This document shows positions 52,905 through 61,750 of a stretch of 64,000 nt of DNA, piece after piece. A program made the translations under genes and the position numbers. The DNA comes from Acidobacteriota bacterium. Lineage in GTDB: Bacteria; Acidobacteriota; Terriglobia; Terriglobales; Acidobacteriaceae. The DNA lies in NCBI GenBank assembly GCA_013289765.1, contig JABCZI010000006.1, positions 1-64,000 on the forward strand, read 5' to 3'. The notes below the pieces were generated by a model. It did no database searches and was not told the DNA's origin. It was given only the letters and a program-made list of their open reading frames with translations. Every line of letters starts with the position of its first letter. Positions within the stretch are counted from its first letter, which is position 1.

Positions 52905-54535
52905 GCAACGAGGGCAAGGCCCGACGAATGTACAACTCACTCTCCAATGCACCGTCGAGCACATTCTCTCGTGCCGCACAGTATCTGCGCATGAGCACAG
53001 AGCACCAACAATACTCAATCGCCAATCAGTCCGCTGCGATTGCGCTCTTCGCCGCCGCTCATAACCTCGGCATCGTGCGATCTTTCGTGGACGAAGGAAA
53101 AAGCGGGAGAAGTATCAAGGGGCGCAAGGGGTTACAAGCACTGCTGCAGACGGTCGAGTCGGGCCTGGCTGATTTTGATCAGGTGTTGGTCTATGACGTG
53201 AGTCGCTGGGGGCGCTTTCAAGATTCCGACGAGGCTGCTCACTACGAGTATTTGTGCAAGCGATCCGGAATAGTTGTCCGATATTGCGCTGAGCAGTTCG
53301 AGAACGACAATAGTCCTACCTCCAACCTTTTGAAGGCACTCAAACGAATGATGGCCGGCGAGTACAGTCGCGAACTGTCAGTCAAGGTTTCTGCCGGTCA
53401 ACGCCGACTCGTGTCGATGGGATTCTGGCAAGGAGGTAACGGCCCATTCGGCATGGAGCGATTGCTTGTGAATGAGAAAGCAGAGCCGAAACATCTTTTG
53501 CGATTTGGAGAGTGGAAGAGCATCGAGACGGATCGCATCATCCTCACCCCAGGGCCAAAAGAGGCAGTAGAGACGATCAAGTTAGCCTTCGATCTGTACA
53601 CGAAAAAACGCAAGAGCCGCCATCAAATTGCGGAGACCCTTAATCGCCGGTATCGATTCCGGGGAAAGAAACCGTGGAATATTGTTATGCTGCGCAGTCT
53701 TTTTACCAATCCTATTTACAAGGGTTCCTATGCCTACGGCAAACATTATGACGGGTACAAGAACCTTCCGCCTGAGAAATGGCTGGTGCGTGAACGCGCT
53801 TTCCAGGGAATCATCTCAGAGAAACAGTGGGCGCGAGCAAATCTGCTTGTCCGAGCAGAGACAAAGCGATACACGGACGCCGAGCTGCTTGATTCTCTCA
53901 GGAGCCTATGGAAACGTGAAGGAACACTCAATTCAAACATCATCAACGCTGCGAAAGACATCGCCTCGTGCCAAGCCTATCGAAACCATTTCGGGGGAAT
54001 CAACGAGGCCTATAAGCTCATCGGCTTTCCGATCCCGCGAGAGATGTGTTCTGTCCATGCAATCACGGTCCTTAAGAAAATCAGGAACCGGCTCTGCGAT
54101 GAGATTTGCGCACAAATCCTGGCGGTGGGGGGCGTCGCAGAACGGCGCAATGAGCCAGGACTCGTGTTCGTAAATCAAAACATCACAGTTAAAGTTAGCC
54201 TTTCCACCGGAATGTACTGGCACACGCGGCATACTTCTTGGACACTATTACTGAGCAAGAAGCCGGTTGCTGACATTGCGATCATTGCCCGACTGAACAG
54301 ACAGGACCAGTCAATTTTGGACTATTACATTTTTCCCGCCTTTTCGCAGGTTCGCGGCGGTTTCCATGTGCGAAATGATAACAACCCAGCGTTCTTGGAG
54401 ATTCACCATTTCCCGACGTTGCAGCCTTTCATTGAAGCGTTCAGGTCCCATCCCATCCGAGAGGCAGCGTCGGGAGGGGAAACTGCGGTTTCAGGCACGG
54501 AAAATCAGAGCATTTACAGGACACGTGATCTATGA
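52901..54535 (+). CDS. Large serine recombinase (module copy 2)
   Basis: A 544-residue homologue of the recombinase at 39.2 kb. It has nucleophile Ser32 in YLRMSTEHQQ, DEGKSGRS, VYDVSRWGRFQD and ENDNSPTSNLLKALKRMMAGE, and ends with SILDYYIFP plus a variable tail. The catalytic domain is complete. The frame begins with a GTG overlapping the XRE gene; an ATG at 52928 is possible. Unlike copy 1, the following ParB and RepB genes are reduced to stubs. It could still act in trans. Confidence 0.87.
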   Translation: MSNEGKARRMYNSLSNAPSSTFSRAAQYLRMSTEHQQYSIANQSAAIALFAAAHNLGIVRSFVDEGKSGRSIKGRKGLQALLQTVESGLADFDQVLVYDVSRWGRFQDSDEAAHYEYLCKRSGIVVRYCAEQFENDNSPTSNLLKALKRMMAGEYSRELSVKVSAGQRRLVSMGFWQGGNGPFGMERLLVNEKAEPKHLLRFGEWKSIETDRIILTPGPKEAVETIKLAFDLYTKKRKSRHQIAETLNRRYRFRGKKPWNIVMLRSLFTNPIYKGSYAYGKHYDGYKNLPPEKWLVRERAFQGIISEKQWARANLLVRAETKRYTDAELLDSLRSLWKREGTLNSNIINAAKDIASCQAYRNHFGGINEAYKLIGFPIPREMCSVHAITVLKKIRNRLCDEICAQILAVGGVAERRNEPGLVFVNQNITVKVSLSTGMYWHTRHTSWTLLLSKKPVADIAIIARLNRQDQSILDYYIFPAFSQVRGGFHVRNDNNPAFLEIHHFPTLQPFIEAFRSHPIREAASGGETAVSGTENQSIYRTRDL

Positions 54536-54728
54536 GGAATACTCGATCGCGCTACCTGCACGCACAAAGCTGGTAACTTGTCATCTCTCAAACATTCGCG
54601 AGATGTTTAGGAAGTTGTTCTCCGACGAAAACTTTCTGACTCTACTGCAGGCTGAAGCCGTGACGACAATTCCAGCGTATCTTAGGCCGCTACTAGAGGA
54701 GGCGAGGAGTGAGCATGAAATCCACTGA
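54522..54728 (+). pseudogene. ParB-like C-terminal stub (module copy 2)
   Basis: A frame ending at 54728 contains LSNIREMFRKLFSDENFLTL then LQAEAVTTIPAYL. It aligns with the C-terminus of the ParB-like protein of copy 1 (LTSAIRRLMQDEHFTTLLRA). The N-terminal ParB and helix-turn-helix parts are missing, so most of the gene has been deleted between the recombinase end and this point. Confidence 0.65.
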
Positions 54729-54972
54729 TTCGGATGGCGGTGCATGCTGGAGCAAATGGTATCGGACCCGAAGAGCGAATCTGTTGCGGCTATCGGGCGA
54801 GCCGCCGGCTCACCTCTGCAGTGACCAACTCAATTTTACGGTCTGCGCCCGGTATGCGGACTTTCTTCTCAAGAACGCTCGAATCAGCAGATATCTGAGC
54901 AGGCATCATCCCAACGAACTTCGCAAACTGCGGGTTCTTCTGTCGGAATTTGAAAAGACCTGTCAAAACTAG
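54715..54972 (+). pseudogene. RepB-like C-terminal stub (module copy 2)
   Basis: An 85-codon frame. The last part, LNFTVCARYADFLLKNARIS then RYLSRHHPNELRKLRVLL, matches the end of the RepB-like protein of copy 1 (IACGYVERLLSNSRVEKHLD). The ParB-type N-terminus and the helix-turn-helix are gone. It overlaps the ParB stub as intact ParB/RepB genes nearly do. Confidence 0.62.
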
Positions 54973-54990
54973 GTCTGAACGGTTGGGTAA

Positions 54991-55075
54991 CGCATGATCC
55001 TTCGTGTAGCGCGGCTCGCCGTACTTCATGACTGCGTAGCCACCGACAATCAAATGGGCCAGAGGAACTTGAATT
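54991..55075 (-). pseudogene. Fragment of a nucleotidyltransferase-like gene
   Basis: The reverse strand reads HLIVGGYAVMKYGEPRYTKD, the hallmark start of MNT/AbiEii-type nucleotidyltransferase folds. Both ends break into unrelated sequence within about 30 codons, so it is a relic next to the right end of the element. Confidence 0.5.
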
Positions 55076-55083
55076 GCCTAGGA

Positions 55084-55116
55084 TTTGCACAGTATGCCTG
55101 CACAGTTCCTACACAG
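55084..55116 (+). promoter_or_regulatory. Putative integrase arm-type repeats (right end)
   Basis: TTTGCACAG (55084-55092), CCTGCACAG (55097-55105) and CCTACACAG (55108-55116) lie in the same orientation, just inside the right attachment repeat. They match the three repeats inside the left end. Confidence 0.45.
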
Positions 55117-55173
55117 CCAAAACTCGCCACATTATCTGCAATTAAAACAATCAGATATAGAACTTTTATCACC

Positions 55174-55189
55174 CGCTCAGGATGACAGA
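55174..55189. repeat. attR candidate (16-bp direct repeat)
   Basis: An exact copy of the repeat at 5362-5377. It covers the last codons and stop of glmU (stop at 55177-55179). Confidence 0.7.
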
Positions 55190-56631
55190 CTCGTTGTAGT
55201 TGCTTTGCGCGCGGCGCGCTTTTTGCTGGGCCAGCCTGCTTTGACGATTTGCTGTGCGCGGGCGATGGCCAGGGCGTCTTCGGGGACGTCGCTGGTGATG
55301 CAGCTGGCGGCGGCGACGTAGGCGCCTTTACCCACGCGAACCGGCGCGACCAGTGTGCTGTCGCTGCCGATGAAAACTCCGTCTTCGATTACGGTGGTGT
55401 GCTTACTGATGCCGTCGTAGTTGCAGGTGATGGTTCCGGCGCCGATATTTACCCCCGCGCCTATTTCCGCATCGCCGAGATAGGTAAGATGATTCGCTTT
55501 TGATCCCTTGCCTAGCTTGATCTTTTTCGTCTCGACAAAGTTGCCGACGTGGGCGCCTTCTCCGATCTCGCTGCCGGGACGCAGGTGCGAGTAAGGGCCG
55601 ATGACGGCGGCGGGGCCGATGCTGGCTTCCTCGAGAATGCATCCGGGACGCACCAGGACGCTATCAGCGATTTTGGAATCGCGAATCACCGAGTAAGAGC
55701 GAATGCGGCAACTGGAGCCGATGCGCGTCCGGCCGAGGATCTGGACAAAGGGTTCGATCACGGTGTCGGAGGCGATTTCGACGTCAGTATCGATGACGCA
55801 GGTTGCGGGATAGAAGATGGTGACGCCCTCCGCCATGAGGTGCCTGCACTTAGCCATACGCATTTGTTCGTCGAGCACAGCAAGCTCGGCGCGGGTGTTC
55901 GCGCCCAGAACTTCTTTCGCGTTTTCGGTTTTCCAGACTACGACCGGCTGCCTGGCTTGGCGCAGCACCGCAGCCATGTCCGTGAGGTAGTACTCGGCGT
56001 GAGGGTTCGCGGTGGAAAGCTTTTCAATCTGCGAAAACAGTTGCGGCACGGAGAAGGCGTAGAATCCGGCGTTGATTTCGCCGATTTTTTTCTGGGCGGG
56101 AGTGGCGGATTTTTCTTCGGCGATGGCTTGAACATCGGCGCTGCGAGCGTTCTTCCGGATAACGCGGCCATAGCCGGTTGGATGGTCGAGGTCGGCGCTG
56201 AGCAGGGTCATAGCGGCGTGTTGGTCGAGATGGAAGTTGAGCAGGCTGGCGATGGTTTGGGGCGTGATCTGCGGAGCGTCCCCGGAGAGCACAATGACGT
56301 GGTCATAGGCAGCGAGTGGCTTGCTCGCGACCATGAGAGCGTGCCCGGTACCGCGCTGCTCGGACTGCAAAACGAAGTTGACGCCGGTCGAGGCGAGGGC
56401 GGAGCGGACACGCTCGGCTTCGTAACCAATGATGGTGAAAACGTCGCTGGCGGGAACTACGCGGGTGGCGGCAGCGATGACATGTGCCAGTAGAGGCTTG
56501 CCGCCGACTTCGTGCAGCACTTTGGGTAGCCGGGATTTCAGGCGCGTGCCCTTTCCGGCGGCCATGATGGCGACGGCGACTCGAGGGGCGGTGGACGTCT
56601 CTGAAGAAACTGCAGTTCGGGATTTCTTCAT
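55177..56631 (-). CDS. glmU: Bifunctional GlmU (GlcNAc-1-P uridyltransferase / GlcN-1-P acetyltransferase)
   Basis: A 484-residue enzyme that makes UDP-GlcNAc for peptidoglycan and LPS. The N-terminal pyrophosphorylase has MAAGKGTRLKSRLPKVLHE and SGDAPQITP. The C-terminal left-handed beta-helix has IGPYSHLRPG, NFVETKKIKLGKGSKANHL and NIGAGTITCNYDG. The start is ATG 56631; the open frame reaches further upstream, but the added residues do not match the family. The last residues SLSS and the stop come from the sequence that forms the attachment repeat, so the element inserted without changing the protein. Confidence 0.95.
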   Translation of the reverse strand: MKKSRTAVSSETSTAPRVAVAIMAAGKGTRLKSRLPKVLHEVGGKPLLAHVIAAATRVVPASDVFTIIGYEAERVRSALASTGVNFVLQSEQRGTGHALMVASKPLAAYDHVIVLSGDAPQITPQTIASLLNFHLDQHAAMTLLSADLDHPTGYGRVIRKNARSADVQAIAEEKSATPAQKKIGEINAGFYAFSVPQLFSQIEKLSTANPHAEYYLTDMAAVLRQARQPVVVWKTENAKEVLGANTRAELAVLDEQMRMAKCRHLMAEGVTIFYPATCVIDTDVEIASDTVIEPFVQILGRTRIGSSCRIRSYSVIRDSKIADSVLVRPGCILEEASIGPAAVIGPYSHLRPGSEIGEGAHVGNFVETKKIKLGKGSKANHLTYLGDAEIGAGVNIGAGTITCNYDGISKHTTVIEDGVFIGSDSTLVAPVRVGKGAYVAAASCITSDVPEDALAIARAQQIVKAGWPSKKRAARKATTTSLSS

Positions 56632-56837
56632 TTTTCCAACTATACCTTGTGCCGGCAGCGTGCAAAAGAGACGCGTCGGGTTCGGCGGTCGAGTAGATAT
56701 TTCTTGCCGCACAGAATAGATCCTTCGGCAAAGTTTGACCGAGTCAGAGCTAAATACAAGGAAGCCGCGCCCCTTCAAAGCGATTTCACAGATCAAGCGC
56801 CCTTCCACAAAGACCCGAGATCCCCGTTGCCAGCAAG

Positions 56838-57608
56838 TCAGAGACCCAGGCCGCCGTCGACGGCGAGGATTTGGCCGGTGATGAATTGCGGGGCGGTGGC
56901 GAAGAAGAGGACGGCTGCGGCGATTTCTTCGGCGCGGCCGTTACGCTCCATGGGAGTTTGTTTCGCCATGCGTTTCATGAAAGGCGCAGCGGATTTTTCA
57001 CCAAGATCGATCATGCCGGGAGCGACGGCGTTGACGGCGATTTCGGGCGCGAGCGCTTTGGCCATAACCTTTGTCAGCATGTGCAGGGCGGCTTTTGACG
57101 AGCAGTAGTGCGCGTGCGTGGGCCAGGGACGAAGGCCGCCGAGAGAGCCCATGTGGATGATTTTCGCTTCAATCTTTTCTGAGCTGCCGGGGCGCTTCCG
57201 GCGCATCCATTTTAGAGCTTCGCGCGAAACCAGAAATGGTCCGCGGGTATTCGAGGCGAAGATGGCGTCCCACTGGCGGAGGGTGAGGCGCTCGAAATCC
57301 GCGGTATTGTAATTGGCGGCGTTGTTGACGAGGATGTCGATGCGGCCGAGTTCGCGTCCGGCGTCTTTCATCATGGCTTTCACACTGGCTTCGTCGGTGA
57401 TGTCGCAGCGGAGGGCGAAGGCGCGCACGCCGTGACTGGAGAGATCGACGACCGTTTGCTGCGCTTCGCGGGCCGAGGCGAGAAAAGTAATGGCAACATC
57501 GGCGCCAGCTTGGGCGAGAGCGAGGGCGGAGGCGCGTCCGAGGCGGCGAGCGGCACCAGTGATCAGGCAGGTCTTGCCGTGGAGAGGTTTGGTTGGGTCA
57601 TGGGGCAT
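56838..57608 (-). CDS. Short-chain dehydrogenase/reductase (pteridine-reductase-like)
   Basis: A 256-residue SDR with the cofactor motif TGAARRLG, LVNNAANYN, and the catalytic YxxxK as YCSSK, with SLGG carrying the active-site Ser. The RR in the cofactor loop resembles FolM/PTR1-type pteridine reductases, which favour NADPH; the substrate is not certain. It lies 206 bases upstream of glmU on the same strand. C-terminal ITGQILAVDGGLGL is typical of the family. Confidence 0.88.
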   Translation of the reverse strand: MPHDPTKPLHGKTCLITGAARRLGRASALALAQAGADVAITFLASAREAQQTVVDLSSHGVRAFALRCDITDEASVKAMMKDAGRELGRIDILVNNAANYNTADFERLTLRQWDAIFASNTRGPFLVSREALKWMRRKRPGSSEKIEAKIIHMGSLGGLRPWPTHAHYCSSKAALHMLTKVMAKALAPEIAVNAVAPGMIDLGEKSAAPFMKRMAKQTPMERNGRAEEIAAAVLFFATAPQFITGQILAVDGGLGL

Positions 57609-57756
57609 GCGGAATTCTACCTCGAATGGTGCATTTCAAAAGAAGTCAACTGCTAACGGTACGACTTTAAACCAAGGTTTAGACCGTTATATTCCTTTGC
57701 GTTTTCTTACAATTTATCGGTGGAATCCGGCGGTGTGGGAAGGCTACAATCCAACC

Positions 57757-58002
57757 GTGCTGGAGTCGCGCCAGGTCGTGGTTTATTCGCGCAAAGGTTG
57801 TCATCTTTGCGAAGTGGTGAAGGAGAGCCTGACGAAGCTCTCGCGCCGCGGCGGATTTACATGGCAGGAGATCGATGTGGATAGCGACGGAGAATTGCGC
57901 CGGCAGTTCAATGATGAAGTCCCGGTCGTTTTCATCGATGGGCGCAAGGCCTTCAAGTACCGCATGGACGAGCGGGAATTTCTGAAAAAGCTGGTAAGTT
58001 GA
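57757..58002 (+). CDS. Glutaredoxin-like protein
   Basis: An 81-residue thioredoxin-fold protein with CHLC as the redox motif (VVVYSRKGCHLCEVVKESL) and a cis-Pro in VPVVFIDG. This is the small glutaredoxin-like/DUF836 type that reduces disulfides in the cytoplasm. The frame is open upstream; GTG 57757 is chosen because the conserved fold begins there. No strong ribosome binding site, so the start is uncertain. Confidence 0.78.
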   Translation: MLESRQVVVYSRKGCHLCEVVKESLTKLSRRGGFTWQEIDVDSDGELRRQFNDEVPVVFIDGRKAFKYRMDEREFLKKLVS

Positions 58003-58151
58003 AGCCGAAGCCCTCTCTTGGCGCCCAATAATCCCGTTATTCGAAGCCTTGCACCTTTCCTCCTATGTTGCTGATGCGGAAGTGGTAGGGTGAGGCACGT
58101 TAGTTACCTTGCCGCTCCCGCTGATCTCGGGCATTCTCGGAAAGAGGAAAG

Positions 58152-58670
58152 ATGGGTGAAATGGAACAGCTCGCAGACATGGCCGCGGAGGATCGAACTC
58201 CGGCGACGATCTGCGCCTGCGTGGCGAAGATTTTCCGTGTAAGAGAGACGGAAGTCGCGCTGTTGGAGCTTAGCGGAAGCATGCTGAATTTTTTATATCC
58301 GGCAGAGTTGAGAACGGCGGGAGCGATTCCGCTTTCCAGTTCGGCAGTAGCGGCGCGCACCGCGCGGACGAAGCAGGCGGAGCTTTTTAACGGGTTCGCG
58401 GAAGTGAAGCACTTCAGCATTTTTGAATTGGTTAAACTCGGCGATACCGGACTGGACGATCAGGTAATTCAGAAGCTGATGTCCGCTCCCATGCTTACCA
58501 GCGATGGACAAGCAGAGGGAGTGATTCAAGTTTCGCGAAAGGCTCCGCGACCGGCGGCTGCTGGGCCGGATTTTACGGCTGAGGATCTGCGGAAACTGGA
58601 ATTCGTGGCGGGCATTGTGGGAACGCTGATGGGCAAGGGAACAGGCGCTTACCAAAAGAGCACAGGCTAA
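58152..58670 (+). CDS. GAF-like domain protein
   Basis: A 172-residue protein with the layout of a GAF domain: an N-terminal helix, ETEVALLELSGSMLNFLYP, SSSAVAARTARTKQAELFNG, and the later GVIQVSRK strand, followed by FTAEDLRKLEFVAGIVG. GAF domains bind small ligands or mediate dimerisation. There is no effector domain attached. AGAGGA lies four bases before the ATG. Confidence 0.7.
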   Translation: MGEMEQLADMAAEDRTPATICACVAKIFRVRETEVALLELSGSMLNFLYPAELRTAGAIPLSSSAVAARTARTKQAELFNGFAEVKHFSIFELVKLGDTGLDDQVIQKLMSAPMLTSDGQAEGVIQVSRKAPRPAAAGPDFTAEDLRKLEFVAGIVGTLMGKGTGAYQKSTG

Positions 58671-58719
58671 GAAGGAAAGTTGACCTGAAATTCGCGCTGA
58701 CGCGAATCCTATTTTATCG

Positions 58720-59772
58720 TCATTGCGTCAACCGCAAAATCAACGACTTGATATCGGGTTGTCGCAGGTTGTGCGAGTCGGCATAGTAAACCACGAACAC
58801 TCTGCCACCACCCATCAAGAGCGGCCAGCAGTAACCCCCGTCTATAACATCACCGGTATAGGTATCCAGTACCGTGCGATGTTTAAACGTCACGCCGTCG
58901 TCAAATGACGCAAACACTACAAACTCGTGCGGGGGGCCGTGCGAATCATACTGACGGCCAAACAAAAGTAAGGTCTTTCCAACCCGAACAAGTTGAGGGA
59001 GTTGGAGAACACCAACTTGCGAGGTGTAGTCGATTTGGTTTTCCCAGGTGACACCTAAGTCGTCGGAAAAATGAACCCAGGTATTTGTGTTGAAATCGTC
59101 CCGACTGACTGCTAAAAATCTGGTTGCGCCGACCTGCACGATCGCGGTTTCGTTTATACCTGCATCCCCTGTCTGCCTGATGGGCGATCGTTTCATCCAA
59201 CTGGAGCCGCTTGTTGCAGAATCCCAGAGTGTTGCGTCGTCCGTGCCATCGCCGTGGGGACCGTAAGATGCGCCGTACATGGTGCCAGCCACCGTGACAA
59301 AGGCGGTAGGAAAAGCGTAAGTGTTGCTGACGGGATTGTCGAAGAAGGTGAGAGGACCCCAGGTCAGACCGTCGTCTTGGGACAGGCCGTAAGCAGAGCC
59401 AGCTACGCCATTGGGGTCTAACTTGACGAACTCGATCAACAACTTCCCATCCGGAGTCAGCGCCAACGTGGGATCAGGTTGTGAAGTGTCGAAATACACA
59501 ACCTCTGGGCTCCAGGTTTTGCCGCGGTCCCGGCTTCGTCTCAAAACCACCTGTGGACTGTTCACATGATTAAGGCCTTTTTTGTAGGAGAGAACCCAAT
59601 CCCCATTTTCCGCTTGCGCAACCGAAGGGGTGTTGTTGTAACTGTTGTCGCTCTCGATTACCTGCCTGTCGTCAATGCGGAAAGTGAACTGTTTTGGCGG
59701 GAGCTGTTCTGATGAACTGGCGGAGAACACGGCGGACGTCATGATGACGATGAATGGCAAGATGGTTCTCAT
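58720..59772 (-). CDS. Exported sialidase-like beta-propeller protein
   Basis: A protein of about 350 residues. It has a signal peptide (MRTILPFIVIMTSAVFSASS) and four Asp-box repeats: SRDRGKTW, SQDDGLTW, SDDLGVTW and SFDDGVTF. Asp boxes define BNR/sialidase propellers, which in bacteria cleave glycans or simply bind ligands. The catalytic Arg triad of true sialidases cannot be confirmed by eye. The start is ATG 59772, which gives the signal peptide. Confidence 0.8.
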   Translation of the reverse strand: MRTILPFIVIMTSAVFSASSSEQLPPKQFTFRIDDRQVIESDNSYNNTPSVAQAENGDWVLSYKKGLNHVNSPQVVLRRSRDRGKTWSPEVVYFDTSQPDPTLALTPDGKLLIEFVKLDPNGVAGSAYGLSQDDGLTWGPLTFFDNPVSNTYAFPTAFVTVAGTMYGASYGPHGDGTDDATLWDSATSGSSWMKRSPIRQTGDAGINETAIVQVGATRFLAVSRDDFNTNTWVHFSDDLGVTWENQIDYTSQVGVLQLPQLVRVGKTLLLFGRQYDSHGPPHEFVVFASFDDGVTFKHRTVLDTYTGDVIDGGYCWPLLMGGGRVFVVYYADSHNLRQPDIKSLILRLTQ

Positions 59773-59894
59773 GGGCCGGATTATAGTACGACTCCCAAAT
59801 TTCGCCTTTGGTGTGTCCATGTGCCGGCCACCACGGCAAGTTCACGACTCCTACGAGTTGTCCAGCTGCTCTATCCGCTACAATCATCCCCGCC

Positions 59895-61484
59895 ATGTTG
59901 CGCAGCCAACTCTATGCCGATCCCGATAACGTCTTTTTGCACGACGCAATTCTAGCGTCTTGCCGGCGGCACGGGGAGAAGACGGCGCTGGTGGATGCTT
60001 CGTGCGGGCGGCGGGTCGGCTATGCGGAATATGGGGAGAAGGTGGAAGCGCTGGCGCGCGGGCTGGTCGCGGCTGGAGTGAAGCCGGGAGAAGTGGTTGC
60101 TATTTTTCTGTGCAATTCATGGGAGTTCTGCGCGGCTTATCATGCGGCCACTTTGGCTGGAGCGATTCCGACGCTGCTGAATCCGACGTATCGCGAGCGC
60201 GAGGTGCGGCATCAGCTGGGGAATTCGGGCGCTGTAATGCTAATTACTGACCGCAGCAACGTTGACGGAATCAATCTGGCGGGTCTTCCAGGTTTGCGGC
60301 GGGTTTATTGCACGCGGGAGCAGGGAAGCGGGACGCAGGTTTTTTCCGATCTGCTGAAGCCGGTCAGCGCGATGCTGCCGCTGCCCGGTGTATCGTCGCA
60401 AAAAACTTTGGCGGCGCTGCCATATTCGAGCGGGACGACGGGGATGCCGAAGGGTGTGATGCTATCGCATCACAATCTGGTGGCGAACGTTTACCAGTTA
60501 TTGGGGCCGGGTGCGGTGACGTTTAGTGCTGCCGACAATATTCTTTGCTTTCTGCCGCTGTATCACATCTACGGGCTAAACGTGATTCTGAATCCAGCGC
60601 TGATGATGGGCGCGACGCTGGTGTTGATGCCGCGGTTCAATGTTCCGCAACTGGCGTCGCTGATTACCGAGGAAGCGATCACCATGATGCCGTTGGTGCC
60701 GCCGGCGATGAATGCACTGTGCCTGGCAGCGGAGGCGGAAGAGTTTCCGAAGAAACATACGGTGCAGTGGGTGAAGTCCGGAGCGGCGCCGCTGGCGCCT
60801 GATTTGCCGCGCCGATTCACGGCGCTGACTGGCATCCTGGTGCGTCAGGGTTATGGAATGACCGAGGCTTCTCCGGTGACGCACGTTGGATATTTGGAGC
60901 CGGAACTTTACCGGCCGGATTCGATTGGGCATCCGCTGGCGCAGACGGACTGCAGAATTGTTGGGCAGGAGTCGGCGGATTCGGGAAAGAGCGTCGCGGA
61001 GGTGGCGGTGGGCGAAGCGGGCGAGTTAGTAATGCGTGGACCGCAGTTCATGCGGGGGTACTGGAAAGAGCCGGACGCGACGGCGGCTGTATTGCGCGAC
61101 GGGTGGTATTGGTCGGGTGACATTGTCACGCGCGATGCTGAAGGGTTTTATAGGGTGGTGGACCGTCGCAAAGAGATGATCAAGTACAAAGGATTTCCCG
61201 TGGCGCCGGCCGAGGTGGAAGCGGTGTTGCTGGAACATCCGGCGGTGCGGGAATGTGGAGTGGTGGGGCGCTCGGATGCGGCGGCGGGCGAGATTCCGGT
61301 GGCATTTGTTGCGCTGCGAGATGGATTTACTTCGTGCAAGAAGATGGAAGAGGAGTTGTGCGCGTTCGTCGCCGAACGGCTTACACGTTATAAGCAGCCG
61401 CGCGAAGTGCATTTCGTGGAAGTCGTCCCCAAGACGGCTTCGGGTAAGATTCTGCGGCGGGAGCTGCGGGGGTTGATTCGGTGA
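59895..61484 (+). CDS. Acyl-CoA synthetase (AMP-forming)
   Basis: A 529-residue ANL-family enzyme that activates a carboxylic acid to its CoA thioester via an acyl-adenylate. The P-loop-like motif is YSSGTTGMPKG (about residue 177). Others are GYGMTEASPV, YWSGDIVTRDAEGFYRVVDR, and the catalytic lysine in KTASGKILRRELR near the C-terminus. Sequence style is close to 4-coumarate/medium- or long-chain acyl-CoA ligases; the chain length is not predictable. Start ATG 59895. Confidence 0.92.
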   Translation: MLRSQLYADPDNVFLHDAILASCRRHGEKTALVDASCGRRVGYAEYGEKVEALARGLVAAGVKPGEVVAIFLCNSWEFCAAYHAATLAGAIPTLLNPTYREREVRHQLGNSGAVMLITDRSNVDGINLAGLPGLRRVYCTREQGSGTQVFSDLLKPVSAMLPLPGVSSQKTLAALPYSSGTTGMPKGVMLSHHNLVANVYQLLGPGAVTFSAADNILCFLPLYHIYGLNVILNPALMMGATLVLMPRFNVPQLASLITEEAITMMPLVPPAMNALCLAAEAEEFPKKHTVQWVKSGAAPLAPDLPRRFTALTGILVRQGYGMTEASPVTHVGYLEPELYRPDSIGHPLAQTDCRIVGQESADSGKSVAEVAVGEAGELVMRGPQFMRGYWKEPDATAAVLRDGWYWSGDIVTRDAEGFYRVVDRRKEMIKYKGFPVAPAEVEAVLLEHPAVRECGVVGRSDAAAGEIPVAFVALRDGFTSCKKMEEELCAFVAERLTRYKQPREVHFVEVVPKTASGKILRRELRGLIR

Positions 61485-61540
61485 TGTTCCTGACTCCAGG
61501 CTTCTTTGGAGTTTCAAAAAAATCAAAAGCTTCTAACCAC

Positions 61541-61572
61541 CCTTCGACTTCGCTCAGGGCAGGCTCCGGGCA
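61541..61572. repeat. REP-like element
   Basis: CCTTCGACTTCGCTCAGGGC followed by AGGCTCCGGGCA shares the CTTCGCTCAGG core with the element at 5.3 kb. It is probably part of a dispersed intergenic repeat family of the host. Confidence 0.5.
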
Positions 61573-61750
61573 CGGGGTTTCACAGGGTAGGACTTGGCTG
61601 TTGCTTCGCCAGAAGTGACACGGATTTAACAATTTTCTGACAATCCCCTGACAAACGACTTCCGCTCCGATTACAGACTACTGCTCAGCCACGAAGGGCG
61701 CGCAGATCGTTTTGTGCTCATCCAATGCGCGCACACTCAGGAGGAACCCA

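Larger units (their letters stand above)
5362..55189. mobile_element. Integrated mobilisable element (about 49.8 kb)
   Basis: The region between the two 16-bp direct repeats carries a tyrosine integrase at its left edge, conjugation-related genes (ArdC, MobC-like, coupling protein, broken relaxase), two serine-recombinase/ParB modules, several defence-type clusters and many decayed fragments. Housekeeping-type genes lie on both outer sides. The right repeat overlaps the glmU stop codon. In the left repeat the sequence continues as the expected REP-like tail, so joining the two outer sides would recreate glmU followed by an intact palindrome. No type IV secretion channel genes are present, so it resembles an integrative mobilisable element rather than a self-transmissible one. 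Confidence 0.8.
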
